Translations under genes and position numbers: made by a program
Shown: positions 7,922 through 14,179 of the stretch, piece by piece
Layout: every line of letters begins with the position of its first letter
How positions within the stretch are numbered: the stretch's first letter is position 1
The notes under the pieces: model-generated
Database searches by the model: none
Told to the model about the DNA's origin: nothing
Seen by the model: only the letters and a program-made list of their open reading frames with translations
NCBI RefSeq assembly: GCF_016841685.1
Contig: NZ_JAENYR010000029.1
Span: forward strand, 1-39,983
From: Thiohalomonas denitrificans
Lineage (GTDB): Bacteria; Pseudomonadota; Gammaproteobacteria; Thiohalomonadales; Thiohalomonadaceae
Direction of reading: 5' to 3'
Length of the DNA stretch: 39,983 bases

Positions 7922-8554
7922 ATGAATATGCGCCGTAAAGGGAAAATAACATCTTGGAACGATGAAAAAGGATTCGGCTTTATCACGCCGCTTACTGATG
8001 GCAATCGGGTGTTTGTTCATATCAAAGCGTTCGGGAGCCGCAGACGACGACCGGAGATTGATCAGACGGTGACTTATACCCTGTCTGCCGATAAGCAAGG
8101 TCGTCCATGTGCAATAAAGGCGACATTTCCTGGCAATCGCCTGCCACGAAATCCCAAGCCAAAGACGGGTTTATTATCAGCCTTCGGTGTTGCCGTTTCT
8201 TTCCTGGTGCTTGTTGGGATTTCTGTACTTACGTCCAAAGTGCCGCTTTGGCTGCTTGCAACTTATCTGTTTGCAAGCTTGTTTACTTTCGCTATGTACG
8301 CGGTAGACAAATTGGCAGCCAAGAATCGTGGATGGCGAACTCAGGAAAGTGCTCTGCACTTACTATCCCTGGCTGGGGGCTGGCCGGGAGCACTCGTCGC
8401 CCAACAAAAGTTGCGTCATAAATCCAGGAAACGCTCCTTTCGTGCAGTCTTCTGGGTAACCGTTCTATTAAACTGTGGCACATTCGTATGGCTGCTGACG
8501 CCAACCGGCTCATCTGCACTACAGTCTTTGGTTTCGCTGTTACGTTGGAGCTGA
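7922..8554 (+). CDS. Cold-shock domain plus DUF1294 membrane protein
   Basis: Protein of 210 residues with two parts. Residues about 4-65 form a cold-shock nucleic-acid-binding domain with KGKITSWNDEKGFGFITP and VFVHIKAF, the RNP1 and RNP2 motifs. The rest holds about four hydrophobic spans and the DUF1294 core, with AMYAVDKLAAKNRGWRTQES, LLSLAGGWPGALVAQQKLRHKS and FWVTVLLN. This fusion is common in gammaproteobacteria; its role is not established. The ATG at 7922 is preferred over a TTG at 7901; ATG 7928 is also possible. A MITE-like element starts within about 7 bases of the stop codon. Confidence 0.88.
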   Translation: MNMRRKGKITSWNDEKGFGFITPLTDGNRVFVHIKAFGSRRRRPEIDQTVTYTLSADKQGRPCAIKATFPGNRLPRNPKPKTGLLSAFGVAVSFLVLVGISVLTSKVPLWLLATYLFASLFTFAMYAVDKLAAKNRGWRTQESALHLLSLAGGWPGALVAQQKLRHKSRKRSFRAVFWVTVLLNCGTFVWLLTPTGSSALQSLVSLLRWS

Positions 8555-8681
8555 TCGCGTCTAGGAGCCTGTCGGACTTAACGCTGATCGACTCGGCTCG
8601 GGCATCGAGCTTCGCTCCAACTCCTGCATCCATGGAGTCGTGCCGAAAAGCCGGATTGGGCCAGATTTTCCGATCTTTTTC

Positions 8682-8940
8682 GGTAACTGCTCGCCCGGTT
8701 GATCATGCGCGGCATAGGAGATTCGTTATCCCCGCGCAGCCGAACCGTCATCCCCGCAGGCGAACCGTCATCCCGCAGCCGAACCGTCATCCCCACAGGC
8801 AAACCGTCATCCCCGCAGGCAAACCGTCATCCCCACAGGCAAACCGTCACTCCCCGCGCAGGCGGGGATCCATTTCGAGCCATGCCGCTGCTCTCTGGAT
8901 TCCCGCCTCCGCGGGAATGACGGGGGAGTGAGCAGTTACC
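8682..8940. mobile_element. Nested element with GGTAACTGCTC ends
   Basis: GGTAACTGCTC at 8682-8692 is mirrored exactly by GAGCAGTTACC at 8930-8940, delimiting a 259-base element inserted in the larger CTAG-ended element. It contains a 20-base tandem array and a hairpin of the type GATTCCCGCCTCCGCGGGAAT near 8898-8918. A 97-base relative is at 13767-13863. It has no coding capacity, so it would need a transposase from elsewhere. Confidence 0.65.
8743..8850 (+). repeat. 20-bp tandem repeat array
   Basis: Units beginning AACCGTCATCCCC start at 8743, 8763, 8782, 8802, 8822 and 8842. The consensus unit is AACCGTCATCCCCRCAGGCA; one unit is 19 bases and the last is diverged (GTCACTCCCC). Two alternating forms, with CCCGCAGG and CCCACAGG, suggest expansion by slippage or unequal exchange. 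There are no spacers of the CRISPR kind. Confidence 0.85.
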
Positions 8941-9068
8941 TTTCTCGTTAAATAGACCCACTCGGCTCGGGCATCCTGCTTCGCTCTACCGACTGCGTCC
9001 ATGCAGTCGTATTCGCCTCGAAAGATCGAAAAGTCGGTCTCCAACCGGCTTTTCCTCGGTACGATCGG

Positions 9069-9722
9069 TCAAGTCCGACAGGTTCCTAGCAGTTGCGACT
9101 CCAGTTTGGTCCTGATGGATGCAACCTCTTCTTCGATATCCACTATTGAGAGCTCGTTCAGATATTCGAAAAGTGGCATGGCTTCAAGGCACAGGTCGAT
9201 GATATAGGGGTCGATGTTGCCCGAGTCCTCGCCTTTGATAACCTTGATGGCTCTGCCGATATCCGGAGCTTCGAGCACGGTATCCTCGATAGAAGACTCG
9301 TATTTTTTCATGTCCTGCGCTATGTGACTGCGACCTTCCATGTTGGCATCGACCTGTGACTTTAATCGGGTCACCAGGTCGGTAAAATCGAGCGGCTTGA
9401 GGATGTAATCGTTGGCGCCACAGGCGTAAGCCCGCTCCCGGGTAATTTCATCTTCCGCGCCGGTGATGACAATGATGGGGTTGTTCCGGATATTCCCCTC
9501 ATTGGCAGCGCGAATTCGGCAGATGAATCCATAGCCGTCCAGTCTTGGCATTTGAATGTCGGATATTATCAATGTGATATCGGGGTTCTGCTGTAGAGCC
9601 TCCCAGCCGGCCTCGCCATCCTCTGCCTCGACGATAGTGAACTCATTGCTCAGATGTTTTCTTATGGTTGCGCGTACGGTACGTGAATCGTCAACGATAA
9701 GGACAGTATGTTTATCGGGCAT
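9069..9722 (-). CDS. Response regulator, CheY-like receiver with C-terminal extension
   Basis: Two-component response regulator of 217 residues. The receiver domain spans about 5-125, with acidic D11/D12, phosphoacceptor D55 in LIISDIQMP, T87 in VITGAE and K109 in ILKP. The extra roughly 90 residues are helical and have no DNA-binding motif I recognise; the output is unknown. ATG 9722 aligns with the usual receiver start, with an upstream in-frame ATG as alternative. The last codons, encoding LLGTCRT and the stop, come from the inverted-repeat end of the neighbouring MITE-like element, so the original C-terminus has been replaced. No histidine kinase is adjacent, although three orphan kinases occur at 25-37 kb. 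Confidence 0.87.
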   Translation of the reverse strand: MPDKHTVLIVDDSRTVRATIRKHLSNEFTIVEAEDGEAGWEALQQNPDITLIISDIQMPRLDGYGFICRIRAANEGNIRNNPIIVITGAEDEITRERAYACGANDYILKPLDFTDLVTRLKSQVDANMEGRSHIAQDMKKYESSIEDTVLEAPDIGRAIKVIKGEDSGNIDPYIIDLCLEAMPLFEYLNELSIVDIEEEVASIRTKLESQLLGTCRT

Positions 9723-9785
9723 GGTGGTCTTTGGCTCTTCTAAAGTCCGGTGAGCATCCAAACGTCGAACCCGAACCAGGTTCGT

Positions 9786-9835
9786 CGCAGAACCTAAGGG
9801 TCAGGTCTTTCGCAGAACCTAAGGGTCAGGTCTTT
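9786..9835. repeat. Perfect 25-bp tandem duplication
   Basis: The unit CGCAGAACCTAAGGGTCAGG plus TCTTT occurs at 9786-9810 and exactly again at 9811-9835, between the response regulator and apbE. GGGTCAGGTCTT-type sequences are often found around IS200-like/REP transposase genes, so this may be a remnant end. No gene lies in this gap (9723-9985). Confidence 0.8.
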
Positions 9836-9985
9836 CATCGTGCATGCGTGTCGCTCGCCTGGGGATACCGGGTAGAGTATACCAATTTTGCATAAAGTGC
9901 GGGTGGGAGGATGAATCGTGCCTTTGAACTTCTCTCTGGAATTACCAGGCACGCTGTTCGGTCGTTTCTTATACTGTGCCCTGGA

Positions 9986-10894
9986 TTAGCGCGCGGACCA
10001 ATACTGCACGCCTTCGGTGCGCAGGAAAAATTCCGCCTTAGCGCCCCGCAGCATGGCAAAGGTGGCGAGCAGGCCGGCCTCCGTGCAGGTCGCGGCGGCG
10101 GCAGTGACGGAGCGTGGCGCATCCTCGATCGGCCAGCCGGTGGCAGGGTTGAGGATATGGCCGTAGCGAATGCCGTTCGCAAGAAGGTAGCGGCGGGAAT
10201 CGCCGCTGGTGGCCAAGCCTCCATGCCGCAGCTCGAAACGGTGGATGCTTTCACTGCCTTCGGCCAAGGGTAGGGAGGAGGCCGGGTTCTCGACGCCAAC
10301 GAACCAGCCGCAGCCGTTGCGCCGAGGGGTGTTCACGTAGAGGTCGCCACCGTAGTTCACCAGTATGCTGGCATCGCTCTGCTCGGCGATCAGGCGCGCC
10401 GTGCGGTCGACCGCGTACTCCTTGCCGATACCGCCGAGGTCGATTTCCATACCGGACGGCACGGTGATCTTCGGTCGCCGCCAGATAATCTTGTGCCAGC
10501 CGATGAGCGGCAGGATGTTCGCCACTTCGTTCGTGGCGGGAATGCGGTCACTGCCATCGAAACGCCACACCCTTCGTAGCACACCCGACGTAATATCGAA
10601 CAGGCCTTCGCTCAACTCGTAACATTGATTCGCATAGTCGAGCAGGGCCGCAGTCTCTTCGTCGACTACCAAGGGCTGCCCGTCCGAGTGGTTGATCCGC
10701 TGTACGGCGCTGTCCTTCCGATAGCGACTGAATTTGTGCTCGATACGGGAGGCCTCGGCGTGTGCAATAGCGAGTAATCGCCGGGCCAGCCGTCGATCAT
10801 CAACCTCCATGAGGATTTCGCAAGGACTGGCCATGGCCTGGAAGCGGCCGAGCCAATGATCTTTGTTTCGGGTGAGGGAAGATGCTTCAGTCAT
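9986..10894 (-). CDS. apbE: FAD:protein FMN transferase ApbE
   Basis: Enzyme that attaches FMN covalently to Ser/Thr of client redox proteins using FAD and Mg2+. The 302-residue product shows ASPCEI, FSRYRKDSAVQRIN, GLFDITSGVLR, the core EIDLGGIGKEYAVDR, LVNYGGDLY, LATSGDSRRY and HILNPATGWPI. No signal peptide or lipobox is visible, unlike many periplasmic ApbE proteins, so its location is uncertain. In the C-terminal metal region typical members read ADALAT; here it is CTEAGLLAT, with Gly at the usual Asp position. It follows the DUF3570/DUF4266/TlpA genes on the same strand, but a terminator-like hairpin and a palindromic repeat lie between. The client protein is not evident. Confidence 0.92.
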   Translation of the reverse strand: MTEASSLTRNKDHWLGRFQAMASPCEILMEVDDRRLARRLLAIAHAEASRIEHKFSRYRKDSAVQRINHSDGQPLVVDEETAALLDYANQCYELSEGLFDITSGVLRRVWRFDGSDRIPATNEVANILPLIGWHKIIWRRPKITVPSGMEIDLGGIGKEYAVDRTARLIAEQSDASILVNYGGDLYVNTPRRNGCGWFVGVENPASSLPLAEGSESIHRFELRHGGLATSGDSRRYLLANGIRYGHILNPATGWPIEDAPRSVTAAAATCTEAGLLATFAMLRGAKAEFFLRTEGVQYWSAR

Positions 10895-10901
10895 AAGGGC
10901 A

Positions 10902-10998
10902 CTTCTATAAATTCGTCATTCCCGCGAAAGCGGGAATCCAGCCGTTTAATTTTACTGGGCTCCCGCTTTCGCGGGAGTGACGAAAAATGAATTTTTAG
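10902..10998 (-). repeat. 97-bp double-hairpin repeat, copy b
   Basis: Reverse-complement relative of 4085-4182, with both hairpins intact: ATTCCCGCGAAAGCGGGAAT at about 10918-10937 and CTCCCGCTTTCGCGGGAG at about 10960-10977. It starts 7 bases upstream of the apbE ATG, so it would form the 5' leader of an apbE transcript and could affect its translation. Confidence 0.82.
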
Positions 10999-11024
10999 AG
11001 GTTCCCATAAGCTGTGAAAGGTGA

Positions 11025-11046
11025 GGCGCGGCTAACGAGCCGCGCC
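11025..11046 (-). terminator. Strong hairpin after the DUF3570 gene
   Basis: GGCGCGGCT at 11025-11033, loop AACG, AGCCGCGCC at 11038-11046: a perfect 9-base GC-rich stem with a 4-base loop, starting 10 bases beyond the DUF3570 stop on the minus strand. The following minus-strand bases are TCACCTTTCACA, only weakly T-rich, so termination may be partial. It suggests apbE is expressed by read-through or its own promoter. Confidence 0.65.
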
Positions 11047-11056
11047 GTCGCCCGAG

Positions 11057-12292
11057 TTAGAACAGGAAGGAATAATTTGCCTGTAAGATGACCGCGTCAA
11101 CATCCTCGAATTGCCCGTCGTCATCTGACTGGGTCATGTATTCAAGGCGCACGCTGTATTCCTGTTTTTCGCTCGATGCAAAGCCATATTTCAGTCCGAG
11201 CGTGTTCGTCGTCATGTTACCGAGGCGATAATCGGCACTCGCATAGGTCGGAACGGCCCCTTCATCCAGTTTGAAATGGTAGAACTCGGCGGCGTTCTGC
11301 TTGTACCAGCGGACATGGGGTTGCAGATAGTGTCCGCCGCCCAGCTCGTGCCGATAACGCAGGTCCAGGGTATGGGAGCTGATATCCCAGTCGTCCCAGT
11401 AATAGCGGTAGGAGACGTCAGCCACATCTTCGGACAAATGATGCAGGGTTCGCCAAAAGATGGTCTGCCGGCTACGCTCGTCGGGACGATTCTCGTAGAG
11501 GTAGCCCGTCACGTTGCCTGTGTCGTCGGTGACACTGAGCAGCTTGTAGGGGTCACTAAGGTAGCCGTCATCAATGCCATAGGTGTAGTTGAACTGCATG
11601 AGCGTGCGCCGGTTCACGACCTGGGTCACACCCAGCAGAAGCTCGGACACGGTCTTGTCCTCGCTTGCGCTTTGCGTCTCCTTCACGTCGGGAAATTCCG
11701 GCATGGGGGTCAGCCCAACCGGTGCCCCACCCTCCGGTTCGATGGAGTCCTGACTGAAGGAGGCCCCTGCCGAGAGTGTGGTGTTGCGATTGTTGAAGTC
11801 GCGCGCCAGCGTCGCGGAAATCCCCGCGGACTGGTAATCGTGCTCGGTGGAGAAGTTGGCGGAGAAGATACCCTTGAGGCGTTCGCTCAAGGGTTTCTCC
11901 CATTCGCCGCTCAGTGCGATGCGGGTATCCCTGAACGTCGGGTCAAGCGGTGTCTCGCCGGGCTCCGCGGTGTAGGTGGAATTACCCGAAGGCGTGGTGA
12001 AGGTCTGCACCTCGTCCGTCGGAATCGCACCGTTTGGCGACGATCCGGTCAGCGTATCGACCACCAGGCGCACTCCGACGTACTCATCATCGCCTAAAGC
12101 CTTGCGCAAGCCGACCACCGGCTCGACTACGCTCACGCGATCACTGCCTTCCGAATAGAACAGCACCGCCGAATCAACTTCCCACTCCTCCTCGGATGCG
12201 GCATTCACTCCTTGTGAGGTGCCGGTCAGAAGCGAGCACGTCGCCAGCGCCAGCGCACCGCGAACCGATTTGGATTCTTTTTTCAGTTGCAT
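11057..12292 (-). CDS. DUF3570 outer membrane beta-barrel protein
   Basis: Protein of 411 residues with an N-terminal signal region (basic start, hydrophobic ALALATCSLLTG, cleavage near NAA) and a long series of alternating amphipathic strands ending in phenylalanine, the usual signature of barrels inserted by the Bam machinery. The stretch LVVDTLTGSSPNGA matches the conserved start of DUF3570. Function is unknown. Its start overlaps the DUF4266 lipoprotein gene by 10 bases, implying translational coupling; the TlpA-like gene is first in the operon and apbE follows. The grouping suggests a cell-envelope redox or modification role, which is an inference. Confidence 0.88.
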   Translation of the reverse strand: MQLKKESKSVRGALALATCSLLTGTSQGVNAASEEEWEVDSAVLFYSEGSDRVSVVEPVVGLRKALGDDEYVGVRLVVDTLTGSSPNGAIPTDEVQTFTTPSGNSTYTAEPGETPLDPTFRDTRIALSGEWEKPLSERLKGIFSANFSTEHDYQSAGISATLARDFNNRNTTLSAGASFSQDSIEPEGGAPVGLTPMPEFPDVKETQSASEDKTVSELLLGVTQVVNRRTLMQFNYTYGIDDGYLSDPYKLLSVTDDTGNVTGYLYENRPDERSRQTIFWRTLHHLSEDVADVSYRYYWDDWDISSHTLDLRYRHELGGGHYLQPHVRWYKQNAAEFYHFKLDEGAVPTYASADYRLGNMTTNTLGLKYGFASSEKQEYSVRLEYMTQSDDDGQFEDVDAVILQANYSFLF

Positions 12293-12504
12293 CCGCAGCC
12301 TCCACCGCCAACGGCCTGTCCACCGGACGATCCTTCTTTGCTGTAATAAATATGATCGTCCAGGTATTGATCAATCGGATACCCGTCAAGCTGCATCGCC
12401 CGTTTCGCCAGTAGATCCTTTTCCCAAGGCTGAACCGGTTCGAAGGCGCACCCGCCCTGAAGCAGGGCAAGAGCGAGTACCGTGCTCGTAATTCCTATGC
12501 GCAT
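12283..12504 (-). CDS. DUF4266 small lipoprotein with Gly/Cys C-terminus
   Basis: Predicted lipoprotein of 73 residues. The lipobox LQGGC places the lipidated Cys at 19, leaving a 55-residue mature part. It has VQPWEKDLLAKRAMQL, then DQYLDDHIYYSKEGSSGG, and ends in GGGGCGCN. The PWE-x-LAxxxM motif with HxYYSKE and the terminal Gly/Cys tail fits DUF4266, whose role is unknown. The CGC pair could bind metal, form a disulfide handled by the adjacent TlpA-like protein, or be a modified tail; none of this is shown. ATG 12504 follows GAGGA with good spacing. The gene overlaps the DUF3570 start by 10 bases. Confidence 0.86.
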   Translation of the reverse strand: MRIGITSTVLALALLQGGCAFEPVQPWEKDLLAKRAMQLDGYPIDQYLDDHIYYSKEGSSGGQAVGGGGCGCN

Positions 12505-12524
12505 GGCCAATTTCCTCTAACTAC

Positions 12525-13010
12525 TTAATTTTCCAAGACATCGCGGATGCCAGTCTCCAGTTCGCTTCTGTCTTTATCCCGAAAACCCACGTGCGACAGG
12601 CGTATTTCACCGTCACGATCGATCAAATAACTGCTGGGCATGCCCTTTACCCCAAAACGTTCCGCTGTCTCCCCCTTCGGGTCGTAAGCGACGGTAAACT
12701 GCGCCGGGTATTTGGCAAGGAACTGCTCGACCAGTTTTTGGTCCTTGTCCAGATTGACAGCGACGACTACCAGCCCCTGTTCGCCGTATCGCGTCTGCAA
12801 CTCGTTCATGAAGGGGAAGGACTTGCGGCATGGCGCACACCAGGAAGCCCAAAAATCCAGGTAGATCACTTTGCCGCGCAGCTGCTCCAGGCGGAGCTCC
12901 CCTCCCTCTACCGACCAGATTGCATCGGGTGCCGGAGCTGCAGGAGCTGCGGTGACAAAAAAAAGCGAGAGGAAAACGAGCGAGGCAGACCGGAGAATCG
13001 TGTTCTTCAT
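12525..13010 (-). CDS. TlpA-like periplasmic thioredoxin
   Basis: Exported thiol-disulfide oxidoreductase of 161 residues. The signal peptide has a hydrophobic core LVFLSLFFVTAAPAAPA. The thioredoxin fold carries the active site WCAPC (C58, C61), a FWASWCAPCRKSFPFMNEL helix, LVVVAVNLDKD and the cis-Pro loop KGMPSSYLID. This is the TlpA/ResA branch, which usually reduces specific periplasmic cysteine pairs, for example in apocytochromes or copper chaperones. GGAG precedes ATG 13010 with 6-base spacing. It is first in a minus-strand operon and only about 20 bases before the DUF4266 gene, so the Cys-rich tail of that lipoprotein is a plausible target. Confidence 0.9.
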   Translation of the reverse strand: MKNTILRSASLVFLSLFFVTAAPAAPAPDAIWSVEGGELRLEQLRGKVIYLDFWASWCAPCRKSFPFMNELQTRYGEQGLVVVAVNLDKDQKLVEQFLAKYPAQFTVAYDPKGETAERFGVKGMPSSYLIDRDGEIRLSHVGFRDKDRSELETGIRDVLEN

Positions 13011-13104
13011 TGTTGGCTCCGAATGTAAACGATCCGACAACATCTGTTCCTTGCCGGGTCCTTTAGCGAGGGGTCGGTGGACAAATTCTATCTGACTTAT
13101 AGTT

Positions 13105-13146
13105 AGTATATCATTCTAATTATGGATCGTGTCTAAATCGAGACAC
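13105..13146 (-). promoter_or_regulatory. Candidate promoter and operator for the TlpA-DUF4266-DUF3570 operon
   Basis: An AT-rich stretch upstream of the TlpA-like gene holds TATACT on the minus strand (13105-13110), a good -10 match. The upstream TAGACA (13130-13135) is a weak -35 at a long 19-base spacing. It overlaps an inverted repeat GTGTCT-AAATCG-AGACAC at 13129-13146, which could be a regulator site. This is assigned by eye only. Confidence 0.3.
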
Positions 13147-13149
13147 AAT

Positions 13150-13400
13150 CTGTGACCGTGTTCCTCCAAAGGGCAGGACCTCGCGACCTGACTCCCCGAA
13201 GCCGGAATCGAACAGGCGTGTGGGCCAAGGCAAGGCGCCCTGTGCTGCTTGGAAATCGCGCACCGGCTCGGTCCGGACGACCGTTGACGGCCGGTTCACA
13301 AGCCCCCTCGGCTGCGTTGCAGTCGCTCGAACTGGCACGGCCAGTCCTCCGCTCCTGCGCCTTGCCGATGGCGCTTGGGAGGCAAGCTGAGTGTTACACT
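13150..13400. repeat. Structured non-coding repeat with variable apical hairpin
   Basis: The gap between the TlpA-like gene and the DUF6694 lipoprotein gene has no convincing coding sequence. At 13311-13366 it holds GCTGCGTTGCAG, CGCTC, the hairpin ACTGG-CACGG-CCAGT (13331-13345), then CGCTCCTGCGCCTTGCC. The same flanks occur around a different hairpin at 27311-27366. The left part has CAAGGCAAGGCGCC, resembling CAAGGCGCGC in the 27-kb copy. Confidence 0.6.
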
Positions 13401-13439
13401 ATTTCCCGCATGGATCACTAGATGCAAAAAGGAGAAAAA

Positions 13440-13760
13440 ATGCGTAACAAATCAGTGCTGGTACCATTCATTGTGCTTCTCCTCGTGGGGTGCAGTGAAC
13501 CGAGGATAGATACGAGCAGTGCTCAAGTGATGGAAGCCTCAATAGAGGAAGTGCGTCAATCTTTGCCGCGGGATCAAAAGACCCATTTTGATGACGCAGT
13601 ACAAGTACTGGCGTTCAGTCGGCAAAATTTGGAAGAGTTCCTGGAAGAGGGAGTTTTAAGCATCCTCTCGACCAGAGAACAAATGAAGGATGTGCTGAAT
13701 GGCAAGACGGGGAGAGAAGTTATCCAAGAAGCTGAAAGAATCAAAAGGGAACGGAAGTAA
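13440..13760 (+). CDS. Small DUF6694-like lipoprotein
   Basis: Predicted lipoprotein of 106 residues. The signal has a hydrophobic PFIVLLLVGC lipobox with Cys near 18. The mature part is a charged helical protein containing IDTSSAQVMEASIEEVRQSL, FDDAVQVLAFS and a basic C-terminus IKRERK. The layout resembles DUF6694 lipoproteins; the function is unknown. ATG 13440 follows AAGGAGAAAA; an ATG at 13422 is too far upstream. A 97-base palindromic element begins 6 bases after the stop codon. Confidence 0.72.
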   Translation: MRNKSVLVPFIVLLLVGCSEPRIDTSSAQVMEASIEEVRQSLPRDQKTHFDDAVQVLAFSRQNLEEFLEEGVLSILSTREQMKDVLNGKTGREVIQEAERIKRERK

Positions 13761-13766
13761 AATAGA

Positions 13767-13863
13767 AGTAACTACTCACCCCCTCCGTCATCCCCCGTCA
13801 CGGGGGTGACAGGGGATGACGGATTTCCCGGGCCGTGTGCGATCACCCGGGCGAGCAGTTACC
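13767..13863. mobile_element. 97-bp MITE-like element of the GGTAACTGCTC family
   Basis: Left end AGTAACTACTC at 13767-13777 and right end GAGCAGTTACC at 13853-13863 are imperfect inverted repeats shared with 8682-8940. The interior forms a long stem from CCGTCATCCCC and GGGGATGACGG. It lies directly behind the stop of the DUF6694 lipoprotein gene and could act as a terminator. Confidence 0.65.
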
Positions 13864-13894
13864 AATAAAAAAGGCTCTGCTCTGAGACAAATCC

Positions 13895-13924
13895 AAGGGA
13901 CCGCGAACAAAGGGACCGCGAACA
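13895..13924. repeat. Perfect 15-bp tandem duplication
   Basis: AAGGGACCGCGAACA occurs at 13895-13909 and again immediately at 13910-13924. It sits in a gene-poor stretch (13864-14179) between convergent transcription units. No function is evident. Confidence 0.8.
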
Positions 13925-13934
13925 TCCGCGCTGC

Positions 13935-14120
13935 TCAGCCTGCCGGCAATCGCCATGCAGATATTCGCCGTTCCTCACCACTGCGGGAATAAAAAACGGG
14001 TCGGGGATTCAGAAAAAACCAGATAAAAAGCGGGAGCGGATTAGCCTTTCCCTCCCCCTTTTTGTTTTTCGGCCGGAATAGATAGGACGTTCCGAAATGG
14101 TGCCTATCACTCCCTTTCAT
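13935..14120 (-). CDS. Possible 61-residue hypothetical protein
   Basis: A short minus-strand frame starting at ATG 14120 has an almost ideal ribosome site, AAGGAGG, 5 bases upstream. The product starts MKGSDRHHFGTSYLF, has a basic KNKKGEGK stretch, a hydrophobic LPLFIWFFL run and a basic tail. I recognise no family. The start lies inside an inverted-repeat pair (14091/14171), so this could be part of a small mobile element or chance. The ribosome site is the main argument for it. Confidence 0.25.
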   Translation of the reverse strand: MKGSDRHHFGTSYLFRPKNKKGEGKANPLPLFIWFFLNPRPVFYSRSGEERRISAWRLPAG

Positions 14121-14171
14121 CTTAACCTCCTTCCTGAGGACAAAGGGACTATAGGTGACTACCATTTCGGA
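14091..14171. repeat. 81-bp unit bounded by 11-bp inverted repeats
   Basis: TCCGAAATGGT at 14091-14101 is mirrored exactly by ACCATTTCGGA at 14161-14171, with secondary similarity inside (CCTAT and ATAGG). It lies 8 bases beyond the stop of the PilJ-domain gene. It may be a minimal palindromic element or a long-range stem for termination. Confidence 0.55.
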
Positions 14172-14179
14172 GCGCGTAT

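Larger units (their letters stand above)
8561..9088. mobile_element. MITE-like element with CTAG ends, interrupted by a second element
   Basis: Starts CTAGGAGCCTGTCGGACTT at 8561 and ends with AAGTCCGACAGGTTCCTAG around 9071-9089, so the ends are inverted repeats with one mismatch in the first 19 bases. CTAG at both ends may be target-derived. It has no transposase. It holds two copies of the CTCGGCTCGGGCATC hairpin module (near 8593 and 8955) and could be two partial elements joined. A second element with different ends occupies 8682-8940. The right end overlaps the last codons and stop of the response regulator gene. Related ends occur at 24004-24099 and 39870. Confidence 0.75.

Noticed and set aside
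8743-8850. Possible CRISPR array
   Set aside because: Repeats are directly adjacent without unique spacers and there are no cas genes.
9911-10273. Plus-strand frame with GGGAGG next to its ATG
   Set aside because: It overlaps apbE in antisense, the ribosome site has no spacing, and the later part is a shadow of ApbE.
13195-13230. tRNA T-loop-like TTCGATTCCGG on the minus strand
   Set aside because: The T-stem does not pair fully and no cloverleaf, anticodon arm or acceptor stem could be built around it.
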